Of a stretch of 7,669 nt of DNA, positions 1 to 6,487 are shown piece after piece (within the stretch, counting starts at the first letter, position 1; every line of letters begins with the position of its first letter). Both the position numbers and the translations under genes were made by a program. Below the pieces are notes generated by a model, which was given only the letters and a program-made list of their open reading frames with translations, searched no databases and had not been told where the DNA came from. Origin of the DNA: Halanaerobiales bacterium. Its GTDB lineage: Bacteria > Bacillota > Halanaerobiia > Halanaerobiales > JADQBU01. The stretch lies in the NCBI GenBank assembly GCA_016278435.1, contig JADQBU010000336.1:1-7669 (forward strand), given 5' to 3'.

Positions 1-1
1 G

Positions 2-106
2 TTAAAAGAGTGGAGATTACCGGAGCCCAAATTCAAAAAAGGTTATCTGGCCATATATTCTAAACTGGCGACTTCTGCAGATAAAGGTGGTATTTTAAAA
101 GTTTAA
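2..106 (+). CDS. C-terminal end of a probable IlvD/Edd-family dehydratase (partial, 5' end outside window)
   Basis: Only the last 34 codons are present, read in frame 2 to a TAA at 104-106. The peptide has a Trp-x-x-Pro-Glu-Pro-Lys stretch followed by GYLAIYSKLATSADKGG. From memory, the tail of E. coli dihydroxy-acid dehydratase IlvD contains a closely similar ATSADKGA motif, and family members commonly end with a Tyr-x-x-Leu-x-x-Ser-Ala segment. This points to the IlvD/Edd superfamily (Fe-S dehydratases of dihydroxy acids, 6-phosphogluconate or aldonates). In a sugar operon an aldonate or sugar-acid dehydratase is more plausible than an amino-acid enzyme, but that is inference. The gene ends 48 bases before the glycosidase start, with no terminator between them, so it is probably cotranscribed. 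The assignment rests on a very short fragment and needs the upstream sequence. Confidence 0.5.
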   Translation, partial: LKEWRLPEPKFKKGYLAIYSKLATSADKGGILKV

Positions 107-154
107 GATTAAGAAATTTACTTCTGAACGAACCAGGAAAGAGAAGGTGACATT

Positions 155-1546
155 ATGGGAAAAAGAAGAAAATTAGTTTTGATTGGTGCCGGTAGTGCAG
201 TATTTTCCCAGGGTTTGATCGCTGATTTTATTATGTCTGAAGAAAAGCTGGGGTCCTGGGAACTGGCACTGGTTGATATTAATGAGGAAACTTTAGGCTA
301 TATCAATAAACTGGCCCAAAAAATGGTGACTGAAAAGAACAGTAACTTAAAAATTACTGCTTATACAGATAGAAGAGAAGCTTTGCCCGGAGCAGATGCT
401 GTAGTTACTACTATTGCTGTAGGTGGTAGAAAGGCCTGGGAAAATGATGTTTATCTTCCCAGAAAATATGGAATTTATCAACCTGTAGGGGACACCACTA
501 TGCCCGGCGGTATTTCACGAGCTTTACGGATGATACCGGTTATGATCGATATTACCAGAGATGTGCAGGAATTATGTCCTTCAGCTTATTTCTATAATTT
601 TTCAAATCCAATGTCCGCTATTGTATCAGCAGTAAAGAGGGAAGTCAATTTTCCTATAGTAGGATTATGTCACGGGCTAATACATGTTGAAAAATATTTA
701 GCTGACTTTTTAGGTGTTAAAATTGATAATTTAAAAACAATAGGAGTGGGGTTAAATCACCTGACCTTTATTTATGATTTAAAGATAAATGGGGAAAATG
801 GTTTTGAACTGGTAGATGAGGTACTTGCCCGTCAGAAAAAAGAATTACTGGGAATGGATTATCAAGGGGATTATTATAATCCAACAATGGTTGAATCAGA
901 GGAAAGGGTTGGAAAAGAAAAACTCTATTTAGATAACCCCTTTACCTGGAGTTTTTATGAAAAATATGGTGTTATCCCGGCAGTACTTGACCGTCATATA
1001 GTTGAATTTTTTCCAGAAAGATTTGCTGATGGTTCTTATTATGGAAAAACTCTGGGTGTTGATGCCTTCTGTTTTGACGATGTAATCAAACGTGGAGAAA
1101 ATGTATTTAAAACCATGAAAGAAAGGGCGCTGGGCAAAGTAGCTTTAGATCATAAATTGTTTTCTCGATCTACTGGTGAACATGAACAGCTGGTAGAGAT
1201 GTTATCTTCATTATTTTTTGATGAAAGAAAGAGTTTTTATATTAATACAGTTAATAATAGAGCTGTCACAAATTTGCCTGATTCAGCTGTTCTGGAAATA
1301 CCGGCAGTTGCTACCAGTAAAGGATTTTATCCTTATCATATCAACGATTTTCCCGAGATTCTTGCCGGATTTATCAGAAGACGGCTGGCCGTAATTGATT
1401 TAACGGTGGAAGCCGCTTTAAGCGGGGATAAAGAACTGGTAATAGAAGCTATGTTGCTGGATGGTTCTGTGAGAGATGAGGAAACTGCCAGGAAACTGAC
1501 TGCAGATTTAATTGAAGTTCATAAAGAATATCTATCACAGTTTTAA
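155..1546 (+). CDS. Glycoside hydrolase family 4 (NAD- and metal-dependent alpha-glycosidase)
   Basis: This 463-residue protein has the normal length of a cytoplasmic GH4 enzyme. GH4 enzymes cleave glycosides by transient oxidation at C3 and elimination, using NAD and usually Mn2+. Visible features are an N-terminal Rossmann dinucleotide motif GAGSAVFS (residues 11-18), an acidic Asp41 at the end of beta-2 for the NAD ribose, the GDTTMPGGISRALRMIP loop (112-128), NFSNPMS (148-154), the metal-ligand motif Cys172-His173-Gly174, and Asn201-His202 (GLNH). The overall pattern, including the C-terminal NLPDSAVLEIPA stretch (about 374-385), resembles MelA-type alpha-galactosidases and AglA-type alpha-glucosidases. 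The CHG triplet, however, is the one associated with alpha-glucuronidases of the family. Substrate is therefore open: galactoside, glucoside or glucuronide. The ATG is preceded by AAGGTGA at 144-150, spaced 4 bases. There is no signal peptide, so the substrate must be imported. Confidence 0.9.
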   Translation: MGKRRKLVLIGAGSAVFSQGLIADFIMSEEKLGSWELALVDINEETLGYINKLAQKMVTEKNSNLKITAYTDRREALPGADAVVTTIAVGGRKAWENDVYLPRKYGIYQPVGDTTMPGGISRALRMIPVMIDITRDVQELCPSAYFYNFSNPMSAIVSAVKREVNFPIVGLCHGLIHVEKYLADFLGVKIDNLKTIGVGLNHLTFIYDLKINGENGFELVDEVLARQKKELLGMDYQGDYYNPTMVESEERVGKEKLYLDNPFTWSFYEKYGVIPAVLDRHIVEFFPERFADGSYYGKTLGVDAFCFDDVIKRGENVFKTMKERALGKVALDHKLFSRSTGEHEQLVEMLSSLFFDERKSFYINTVNNRAVTNLPDSAVLEIPAVATSKGFYPYHINDFPEILAGFIRRRLAVIDLTVEAALSGDKELVIEAMLLDGSVRDEETARKLTADLIEVHKEYLSQF

Positions 1547-1571
1547 TTAAAATAATGTAACATAAAAGATT

Positions 1572-1576
1572 GGTGA
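1572..1576 (+). promoter_or_regulatory. Ribosome binding site deciding the start at 1582
   Basis: GGTGA lies 5 bases before ATG 1582. The in-frame TTG at 1570 and GTG at 1573 overlap this site and have no purine-rich site of their own at the right distance. The ATG at 1582 is therefore preferred. Confidence 0.6.
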
Positions 1577-1581
1577 AAATT

Positions 1582-2157
1582 ATGAGGAAAAAACAAAAAT
1601 GTCTAAATCCTAAATCCGTTTATAAATATGATTCCAGGACCAATACTTATTTTGTAAATATCAATATAAAAGATTATGATGACATCTTTAATAAATGGGA
1701 CTATTCACCTTATGATAAAAAGGATCTAAATCCCGAACTGGACAATTATCTAAAAAGTTGTTTACAGGAGATACCGGCAGCAACTAATTTAGATATCCGT
1801 TTTTTTCTGCCCAGAACAATTTATCAGCCACTGGTGGAAGAGCAGTGCAGAGAAAGTTTACAGTATTATTTTGATTACAGGAAGTCTTTATTATCATTTA
1901 ACAAAAAAAACTCCAGGAAAGATACTTTACAATATTCTATTTATGGCATTGGATTAATTATTACCGCTTATTTTGTGCAGAAGGAACTTACATCTTTCAA
2001 GTTTTTGTCATTTATAACAGAGGGATTTTTCATCGGGGCCTGGGTTTTGTTGTGGGAGGTTTTTTCCTATTTCTTTTTTACCAGAAAAGATATGCAGAGA
2101 GATAGGCTTACTTACCAGAGACTTAATAAGGCAAATTATGAATTTATATATGAATAA
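1582..2157 (+). CDS. Hypothetical two-helix membrane protein in the sugar operon
   Basis: This is a 191-residue protein whose family I cannot name. Residues 1 to about 110 are hydrophilic, rich in Lys, Asp, Asn and Tyr, and include IFNKWDYSPYDKKDL (35-49) followed by a Tyr-Leu-x-x-Cys-x-x-Glu-Ile-Pro segment (56-65). Two hydrophobic segments follow, about 117-132 and 144-166, separated by a short Lys/Phe-containing turn. A charged tail (about 167-191) with Arg, Lys and Tyr closes the protein. With a short loop and basic residues on both flanks, the likely topology is a helical hairpin with N and C termini in the cytoplasm. There is no signal peptide and no enzymatic motif. I have a weak memory of uncharacterised bacterial proteins sharing the FN-x-WD-x-SP pattern, but no function comes with it. 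The gene sits 35 bases after the glycosidase and 45 before the aldolase, without terminators, so it is probably cotranscribed. Confidence 0.75.
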   Translation: MRKKQKCLNPKSVYKYDSRTNTYFVNINIKDYDDIFNKWDYSPYDKKDLNPELDNYLKSCLQEIPAATNLDIRFFLPRTIYQPLVEEQCRESLQYYFDYRKSLLSFNKKNSRKDTLQYSIYGIGLIITAYFVQKELTSFKFLSFITEGFFIGAWVLLWEVFSYFFFTRKDMQRDRLTYQRLNKANYEFIYE

Positions 2158-2190
2158 TTTTCAGGGGTGACACAGATATAATAAAATTCT

Positions 2191-2196
2191 GAGGTG
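2191..2196 (+). promoter_or_regulatory. Ribosome binding site deciding the aldolase start
   Basis: GAGGTG is a strong Shine-Dalgarno sequence 6 bases before ATG 2203. An in-frame GTG at 2194 lies inside this site, so a longer protein starting there is unlikely. Confidence 0.7.
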
Positions 2197-2202
2197 ATAA
2201 TA

Positions 2203-3060
2203 ATGCCAATGATTAATCCCCTTCCTTTATTAAAGGAAGCACAGCAAAAAAAGATTGCCATACCTGCTTTTAATGTCCATACAATGGAGATGATTCAGGC
2301 TGTTGTTGAGACAGCGGCTGAAGAAGGTTCACCTGTAATAATTCAGACTACACCCGGCACTCTTAAGCACGCTGGTATCCCTTATATCGCAGCAAATGTC
2401 AAGGTTGCGGCTGAGGGGGCAGATATTCCCGTGGCCTTACATCTCGACCACTGCCCTGTCTACGATACTGTAATAAAATGTATTAAATATGGATATACAT
2501 CAGTGATGATTGATGGCTCTAAACTTCCCTATAAAGATAATGTCCAGGCTGTTAAAGAGATAGTAAAAGTAGCCCATGCTGCTGATGTGCCGGTAGAAGC
2601 AGAGCTGGGCAATATCGGGGGAACCGAAGATGAACTGACTGTAAGTGAAAAGGAAGCAGCTTTGACCATCCCGGAGGAAGCACAGCGATTTGTAGCAGAA
2701 ACCGGGGTGGATTACCTGGCCGTAGCTATCGGAACTGCCCATGGTGTTTACCAGGGGGAACCAGAGCTGGATTTTGAACGACTGGCCGCCATCAATAGAT
2801 TGGTTAACATACCCCTTGTATTACATGGGGCTTCCGGAGTTCCTGATAAAAGTGTTAGAGAAGCCATTGATCGTGGGATTTGTAAGGTTAATATTGCTAC
2901 AGAATTAAAGATACCGATGGCGGAAGCTATAAAAAATTATTTCAAACAAAATCCTGATGGAAGTGATCCGCGTCATTATCTCGGGGCTGGTAAGGAAGCA
3001 GTAAAAGAAATTATTAGATTTAAAATACGCCTATGCGGTTCTTCCGGTTTATTAGGATAG
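2203..3060 (+). CDS. Class II ketose-1,6-bisphosphate aldolase (GatY/KbaY/Fba type)
   Basis: This 285-residue zinc aldolase reversibly splits a ketose 1,6-bisphosphate into dihydroxyacetone phosphate and glyceraldehyde 3-phosphate in the cytoplasm. The length fits the short GatY/KbaY-like class rather than the about 350-residue enzymes. Key elements are PAFNVHTME (21-29), HLDHC (80-84) with catalytic Asp82 and zinc ligand His83, the acidic AELGNIGGTED segment (133-143), GTAHG (177-181) with zinc ligand His180, LHGASG (207-212) with zinc ligand His208, and VNIATELK (229-236). The tail KIRLCGSSG closely matches the lysine-cysteine-glycine-serine tail of tagatose-bisphosphate aldolases. Fructose- and tagatose-bisphosphate enzymes cannot be told apart safely by eye. 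The neighbouring LacC-like kinase favours tagatose bisphosphate, but fructose bisphosphate remains possible. It is followed after 11 bases by the kinase gene, implying tight coupling. Confidence 0.92.
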   Translation: MPMINPLPLLKEAQQKKIAIPAFNVHTMEMIQAVVETAAEEGSPVIIQTTPGTLKHAGIPYIAANVKVAAEGADIPVALHLDHCPVYDTVIKCIKYGYTSVMIDGSKLPYKDNVQAVKEIVKVAHAADVPVEAELGNIGGTEDELTVSEKEAALTIPEEAQRFVAETGVDYLAVAIGTAHGVYQGEPELDFERLAAINRLVNIPLVLHGASGVPDKSVREAIDRGICKVNIATELKIPMAEAIKNYFKQNPDGSDPRHYLGAGKEAVKEIIRFKIRLCGSSGLLG

Positions 3061-3071
3061 GGGTAATATAA

Positions 3072-4001
3072 ATGATTTTAACTATTACCATGAACCCGGC
3101 ACTGGATAAGGTATATGCAGTTGATGATTTTAAAATTAATAAAGTTTATAGACCCCGGGATATGACTGCTACTGCCGGAGGTAAAGGCTTAAATGTGGCT
3201 CGTGTTATCAACCAGTTGAAGGGAGAGCTTATGATCACCGGGCTGGTTGGAGGTAGTACAGGCACATATATCAGAGAAGAGATTCAAAAACTGGGGATAG
3301 AGGAGCATTTTGTTAATATAACCGGGGAAACCCGTACTTGCATAAATATAATGGATGAAAAAAATACTACTTCTACTGAGATACTGGAACCGGGACCGGA
3401 GATAACAGAGGAAGAACTGGAAGAGTTTTTATGTAGTTATAAAGAGATTATTAAAGAGTGTAATATAATAGCTGCCTCGGGAAGTCTCCCCCGGGGTGTA
3501 CCTGATGATTTTTATAAAACTTTGATCAAGATAGCTAAGGAGAAAAATAAAAAATTCATTCTGGATACCAGTGGTATTTATCTAAAGGAAGGTATAATTG
3601 GACGACCTTTTATGATAAAGCCTAATGTTGATGAAATAGAAAATTTACTGGATAAAAAGCCTGGAACATTAAATGATTATTGTAAGCTTTTAATTAAATT
3701 AAAAGCTCAGGGGATACAGCTTCCTGTTATAACACTGGGGCAGAAAGGTTGTATAGCAGAAATTGATGGTGACTTTCTGCATTACTTACCATCGCCTCTG
3801 GAAGTCTTAAACACGGTAGGTTCCGGTGATGCCTTTGTAGCAGGTTGTGCTCTCGGACTGGAAAGAGGATTAGATTTGATTGAGGTAATTAAATTCGGTA
3901 TGGCCTGTGGGATGGCCAATACCCAGTTTTTTAAAACTGGAATGGTAACAGAGGAATTGGTGAACAAATTTTTTTCAGAGATTAAAATAAAAAAACTATA
4001 A
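3072..4001 (+). CDS. PfkB-family sugar-phosphate kinase, tagatose-6-phosphate kinase / 1-phosphofructokinase type
   Basis: At 309 residues this is the standard length for the LacC/FruK branch of the ribokinase (PfkB) family. These kinases phosphorylate a ketose monophosphate with ATP to the 1,6-bisphosphate that the adjacent aldolase would cleave. The start resembles FruK/LacC (ILTITMNPALDKVY, 2-15). Other motifs are GGKGLNVAR (36-44), ETRTCINI (86-93), the EILEPGPEI segment (103-111), SGSLPRGVP (136-144), KPN (183-185) and the C-terminal signature GSGDAFVAG (250-258) with catalytic base Asp253. The Thr-Arg-x-Cys-Ile pattern recalls LacC more than the Thr-Arg-Ile-Asn-Val pattern I associate with FruK, so tagatose 6-phosphate is my preferred substrate, with fructose 1-phosphate second. 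The AGGGG preceding the ATG spans the stop codon of the aldolase gene. This is the last gene of the operon, 45 bases before the terminator. Confidence 0.9.
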   Translation: MILTITMNPALDKVYAVDDFKINKVYRPRDMTATAGGKGLNVARVINQLKGELMITGLVGGSTGTYIREEIQKLGIEEHFVNITGETRTCINIMDEKNTTSTEILEPGPEITEEELEEFLCSYKEIIKECNIIAASGSLPRGVPDDFYKTLIKIAKEKNKKFILDTSGIYLKEGIIGRPFMIKPNVDEIENLLDKKPGTLNDYCKLLIKLKAQGIQLPVITLGQKGCIAEIDGDFLHYLPSPLEVLNTVGSGDAFVAGCALGLERGLDLIEVIKFGMACGMANTQFFKTGMVTEELVNKFFSEIKIKKL

Positions 4002-4046
4002 TCAAGAAAAATATAAAATGAAAACTTTAATAAAATCTAAAAGATG

Positions 4047-4071
4047 GGGCTACTTAATGTAGCCCTTTTTT
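4047..4071 (+). terminator. Rho-independent terminator ending the sugar operon
   Basis: A perfect 7-bp stem GGGCTAC / GTAGCCC (4047-4053 with 4059-4065) encloses a 5-base TTAAT loop and is followed directly by six T residues. It lies 45 bases after the kinase stop and separates the sugar operon from the FtsA-like gene. Confidence 0.93.
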
Positions 4072-4080
4072 GCAGGGATT

Positions 4081-4110
4081 TTGTGATTATTATCGAAATA
4101 TAAATAAACT
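4081..4110 (+). promoter_or_regulatory. Weak candidate promoter for the FtsA-like gene
   Basis: Because a strong terminator precedes it, the FtsA-like gene should have its own promoter in 4072-4126. The best housekeeping-type match is TTGTGA (4081-4086), an 18-base spacer and TAAACT (4105-4110), each hexamer matching consensus at 4 of 6 positions. The region is AT-rich, so chance matches are expected. An alternative -10, TATAAA at 4099-4104, has no matching -35. Confidence 0.3.
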
Positions 4111-4140
4111 AGTAAAAAATGTTCCCGGGAGGGGATATAG

Positions 4141-6381
4141 ATGGGAAAAAAGGAAGAATTCATATTTGCCCTGGATATAGGAACCAGAACGATAATTGGA
4201 CTGGTTATGGAATACAGAGACTCAGTATATAATATAATTGCTTCCGAGGTTGTTGAGCAGAAGACCCGTTCCATGATGGATGGTCAGATTCATAATGTAT
4301 CCGAAGTTGTCAACCAGGTTGAAAAATTGAAAACGAGACTGGAAAATAGACTTGATATTAAGCTGAAAAAGGTAGCAATAGCAGCTGCCGGCCGGGCTCT
4401 GAAGACAATTACCTGTAAAGAAAGTATCGACTTTCAGTCCAGAAAAGTTATTTCTGAAGAAGATGTTCAGGCCTTAGAATATGCAGCAATCCAGAATGCC
4501 CAGAAAGAACTGGCCCGGGAAAAAGCTGAAATTAAACCATCTGATTATCATTTTGTCGGTTATAGTGTGATAGAATACCAACTTGAAGGTTTATATCTAG
4601 TTAATCTGGTAGGACAGAGAGGGCGCAGAATTCAGGTAGAGATGGTAGTAACTTTTCTGCCCAGGATTGTAATAGACTCCCTGCTGACGGCGATTAATCA
4701 GGTAGGCCTGGAAGTAGAAAATATGACACTGGAACCGATTGCTGCAGCAGAGGTTATCATTCCACCAGAAATGTATAATTTTAATCTGGCTCTGGTCGAT
4801 ATCGGGGCCGGAACCTCTGATATTGCCCTGACCAGAAAGGGAGCAATGATTGGTTATGCTATGGTTCCTGTGGCTGGAGATGAGGTGACCGAGATTCTTT
4901 CAGAACATTATCTGTTTGATTTTGATACAGCTGAAAGGATAAAGAGGTGTTTAAACAGTCAGAAGCAGATAAAATGCCAGAACATAATGGGCCAGGAAAT
5001 TACTGTTGAACGAGAGGAAGCCCTGTCAGTAATAGAATCACAGGTACAAAAACTGTCTAAATTGATTGCCTCTGAAATAATTGAGATCAATAAAAAACCT
5101 CCTCAGGCAGTAATTTGCATCGGTGGTGGTTCCTTAACTCCACTTCTGATAGATAAGTTACAGGAAGAACTGAAATTACCTGCAGGCCGGGTTGGAATCA
5201 AGGGGAATGAGGAATTAAAGGATATTTCCGGTAAGATAGATGGTATTAATAGTACCCAGACCCTGACTCCAATTGGTATTGCAGTAAATTCACATAAAAA
5301 TCGAGGCAGAGCTGTGTTTTTAAAGATTAAAGTAAATGGGGAAATACTGCAGATGTTCTCCCTTAATCAGCCGGCGATTTCTGATGCACTGCTTGCAGCA
5401 GAAATTGATATCAAGGAACTCCGCGGAAAGACAGGACGCGGTTTGACAGTTACCTTAAACGGTAAACTAAAAACCATCAAGGGTACTATGGGTAAACCCG
5501 GATTTATACTGCTCAATGGAAAGAAGGCAGAACTTGATTTTTCTGTTTCTCAGGATGATGAAATTGAATTTGTACCGGGAGAGAGTGGAAAAAATGCCCG
5601 GGCAGTAATCGGTGATATTTTACCACCGGAAATTTTTAAATCTGTGAAAGTATATGTTAATGGAAATCAGGTAAAGATTGTTTCCCAGGTATTACAGAAT
5701 GGACAGCCCGTCGAGAAAGATACTCCTGTTAAAGATGGGGCAGTGATTAAATATAATAAACCAGGGACTATCAGGGAGGGGGTAGCCCGTATCCTGGAGA
5801 TGCCTGTAGATACTCTCCAGCAAAATATGATTAATTTTATACTTAATGGGGAAAAGATGAGTTTGTATACTTCTGATTATCTGATAATGGAGGGGGAAAA
5901 TCTGGTATTCGAGCCGGGTAAAGAGATAAAAGAAGATTTAATTGATAGTATTGCTTATGTAGATTTAACAGATAAATATATTGAAAATAATATTGTTGAT
6001 CTGGACCGGCCGCTCAAAGAAGGGGTAAAATTACAGATTATTGAAAACCGCAAAAAAAATTTATCCCTGGCAGATATTCTGGATAATGAAGAAAGAAACA
6101 TTTCCATAAATTTTAATGGCAATTTTCTCGATATCCCTGTAAACATTAAGGAGTTTGAGGTAAATGGGGAGAAAAGAAGTAGTAGTTATGTGGTCAAGGG
6201 CGGGGATGTTATAAATTGCCATTCCCGGGACATTGATGTTGAGTATTTACTTAATTATATTAATTTCAAATTATCACCAGAACTTAAAGAGAGGGTAAAC
6301 CTACTTATTAATGGGTCTCCAGCAGAATTTGACCAGGAAATAAAAGAAGGGGATAAAATCAAGATTGATTTTATTCATTAG
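4141..6381 (+). CDS. FtsA-like actin-fold ATPase with long repetitive C-terminal extension
   Basis: The protein has 746 residues, against about 420 for a normal FtsA. Residues 1 to about 385 are an FtsA-type actin-like ATPase: phosphate-1 loop FALDIGTRTIIGLV (9-22), the FtsA-specific 1C-like segment (about 84-170, in the correct FtsA position rather than an MreB/DnaK layout), phosphate-2 loop ALVDIGAGTSDIAL (217-230), VPVAGDEVT (242-250) and adenosine motif ICIGGGSLTPLL (325-336). After TPIGIAV (376-382), where FtsA would continue to its linker and membrane-binding amphipathic helix, there are instead about 350 residues of short beta-type segments with repeated Asn-Gly and Gly-Asp turns. I see no membrane segment and no terminal amphipathic helix. 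It is not next to ftsZ or ftsQ, so it is more likely a paralogue than the division FtsA. Large FtsA-domain proteins of this kind are annotated in clostridia, as far as I recall, with unknown function. GGGAGGGG (4127-4134) precedes the ATG by 6 bases. It appears monocistronic. Confidence 0.85.
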   Translation: MGKKEEFIFALDIGTRTIIGLVMEYRDSVYNIIASEVVEQKTRSMMDGQIHNVSEVVNQVEKLKTRLENRLDIKLKKVAIAAAGRALKTITCKESIDFQSRKVISEEDVQALEYAAIQNAQKELAREKAEIKPSDYHFVGYSVIEYQLEGLYLVNLVGQRGRRIQVEMVVTFLPRIVIDSLLTAINQVGLEVENMTLEPIAAAEVIIPPEMYNFNLALVDIGAGTSDIALTRKGAMIGYAMVPVAGDEVTEILSEHYLFDFDTAERIKRCLNSQKQIKCQNIMGQEITVEREEALSVIESQVQKLSKLIASEIIEINKKPPQAVICIGGGSLTPLLIDKLQEELKLPAGRVGIKGNEELKDISGKIDGINSTQTLTPIGIAVNSHKNRGRAVFLKIKVNGEILQMFSLNQPAISDALLAAEIDIKELRGKTGRGLTVTLNGKLKTIKGTMGKPGFILLNGKKAELDFSVSQDDEIEFVPGESGKNARAVIGDILPPEIFKSVKVYVNGNQVKIVSQVLQNGQPVEKDTPVKDGAVIKYNKPGTIREGVARILEMPVDTLQQNMINFILNGEKMSLYTSDYLIMEGENLVFEPGKEIKEDLIDSIAYVDLTDKYIENNIVDLDRPLKEGVKLQIIENRKKNLSLADILDNEERNISINFNGNFLDIPVNIKEFEVNGEKRSSSYVVKGGDVINCHSRDIDVEYLLNYINFKLSPELKERVNLLINGSPAEFDQEIKEGDKIKIDFIH
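5515..6366 (+). other. Region encoding degenerate beta-type repeats (residues 459-742 of the FtsA-like protein)
   Basis: A pattern of hydrophobic residue-Asn-Gly, about 13 residues, then an acidic/Gly turn followed by alternating hydrophobic residues recurs: Asn459 to Asp473 (EIEF follows), Asn520 to Ala534 (VIKY), Asn569 to Glu586 (NLVF), Asn675 to Asp689 (VIN) and Asn724 to Asp738 (KIKI). In four of the five the distance from Asn to the turn residue is exactly 14. Additional VNG/LNG/FNG turns occur at 399, 440, 507 and 659, and further turn-like strands end at about 627-633. The pattern recalls beta-grasp (ThiS/TGS-like) or other small beta domains. The fold is inference. The repeats are protein-level and the DNA is not visibly repeated. 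Confidence 0.55.
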
Positions 6382-6448
6382 CTTCTCTATTATAATGAAA
6401 ACTGATATAATAAACTAATCTTTATTTAACAGAATAATCTCATGAAAA

Positions 6449-6483
6449 CTCCACCAAAATTTTTTACTCTGATTTGGGTGGAG
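6449..6483 (-). terminator. Probable intrinsic terminator of the YuiD-like gene
   Basis: CTCCACC (6449-6455) pairs with GGTGGAG (6477-6483). After a single bulged base the stem extends by three A-T pairs (6456-6458 with 6473-6475), leaving a 14-base loop. Read on the minus strand it starts 4 bases after the stop codon and is followed by TTTTCAT, a short T-run. On the plus strand no T-run follows, so it is oriented for the minus-strand gene. It may still act as a 3' barrier for the FtsA-like transcript, for which I see no separate terminator in 6382-6448. Confidence 0.6.
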
Positions 6484-6487
6484 AGGT

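Noticed and set aside
1..63. Frame 1 reading at the window start, ending at a stop at 61-63.
   Set aside because: The frame 2 reading is longer, runs to 106 and gives a recognisable dehydratase-like C-terminus.
2500..2742. Minus-strand open frame of 80 codons inside the aldolase gene.
   Set aside because: It is antisense to conserved aldolase catalytic segments, with a Cys/Phe/Tyr-rich composition typical of a shadow frame.
3782..3967. Minus-strand open frame of 61 codons inside the kinase gene.
   Set aside because: It is antisense to the GSGDAFVAG catalytic region of the kinase and has no signals of its own.
4123..4130. Palindrome TCCCGGGA overlapping the ribosome binding site of the FtsA-like gene, considered as an operator or translational switch.
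   Set aside because: Eight bases with no loop cannot form a useful hairpin, and a single short palindrome is too weak to call an operator.
4050..4274. Minus-strand open frame spanning the intergenic gap and the start of the FtsA-like gene.
   Set aside because: Its 3' end runs through the intrinsic terminator and its body is antisense to the phosphate-1 loop of the FtsA-like protein.
5955..6146. Minus-strand open frame of 63 codons.
   Set aside because: It is antisense to the C-terminal extension and has no supporting signals.
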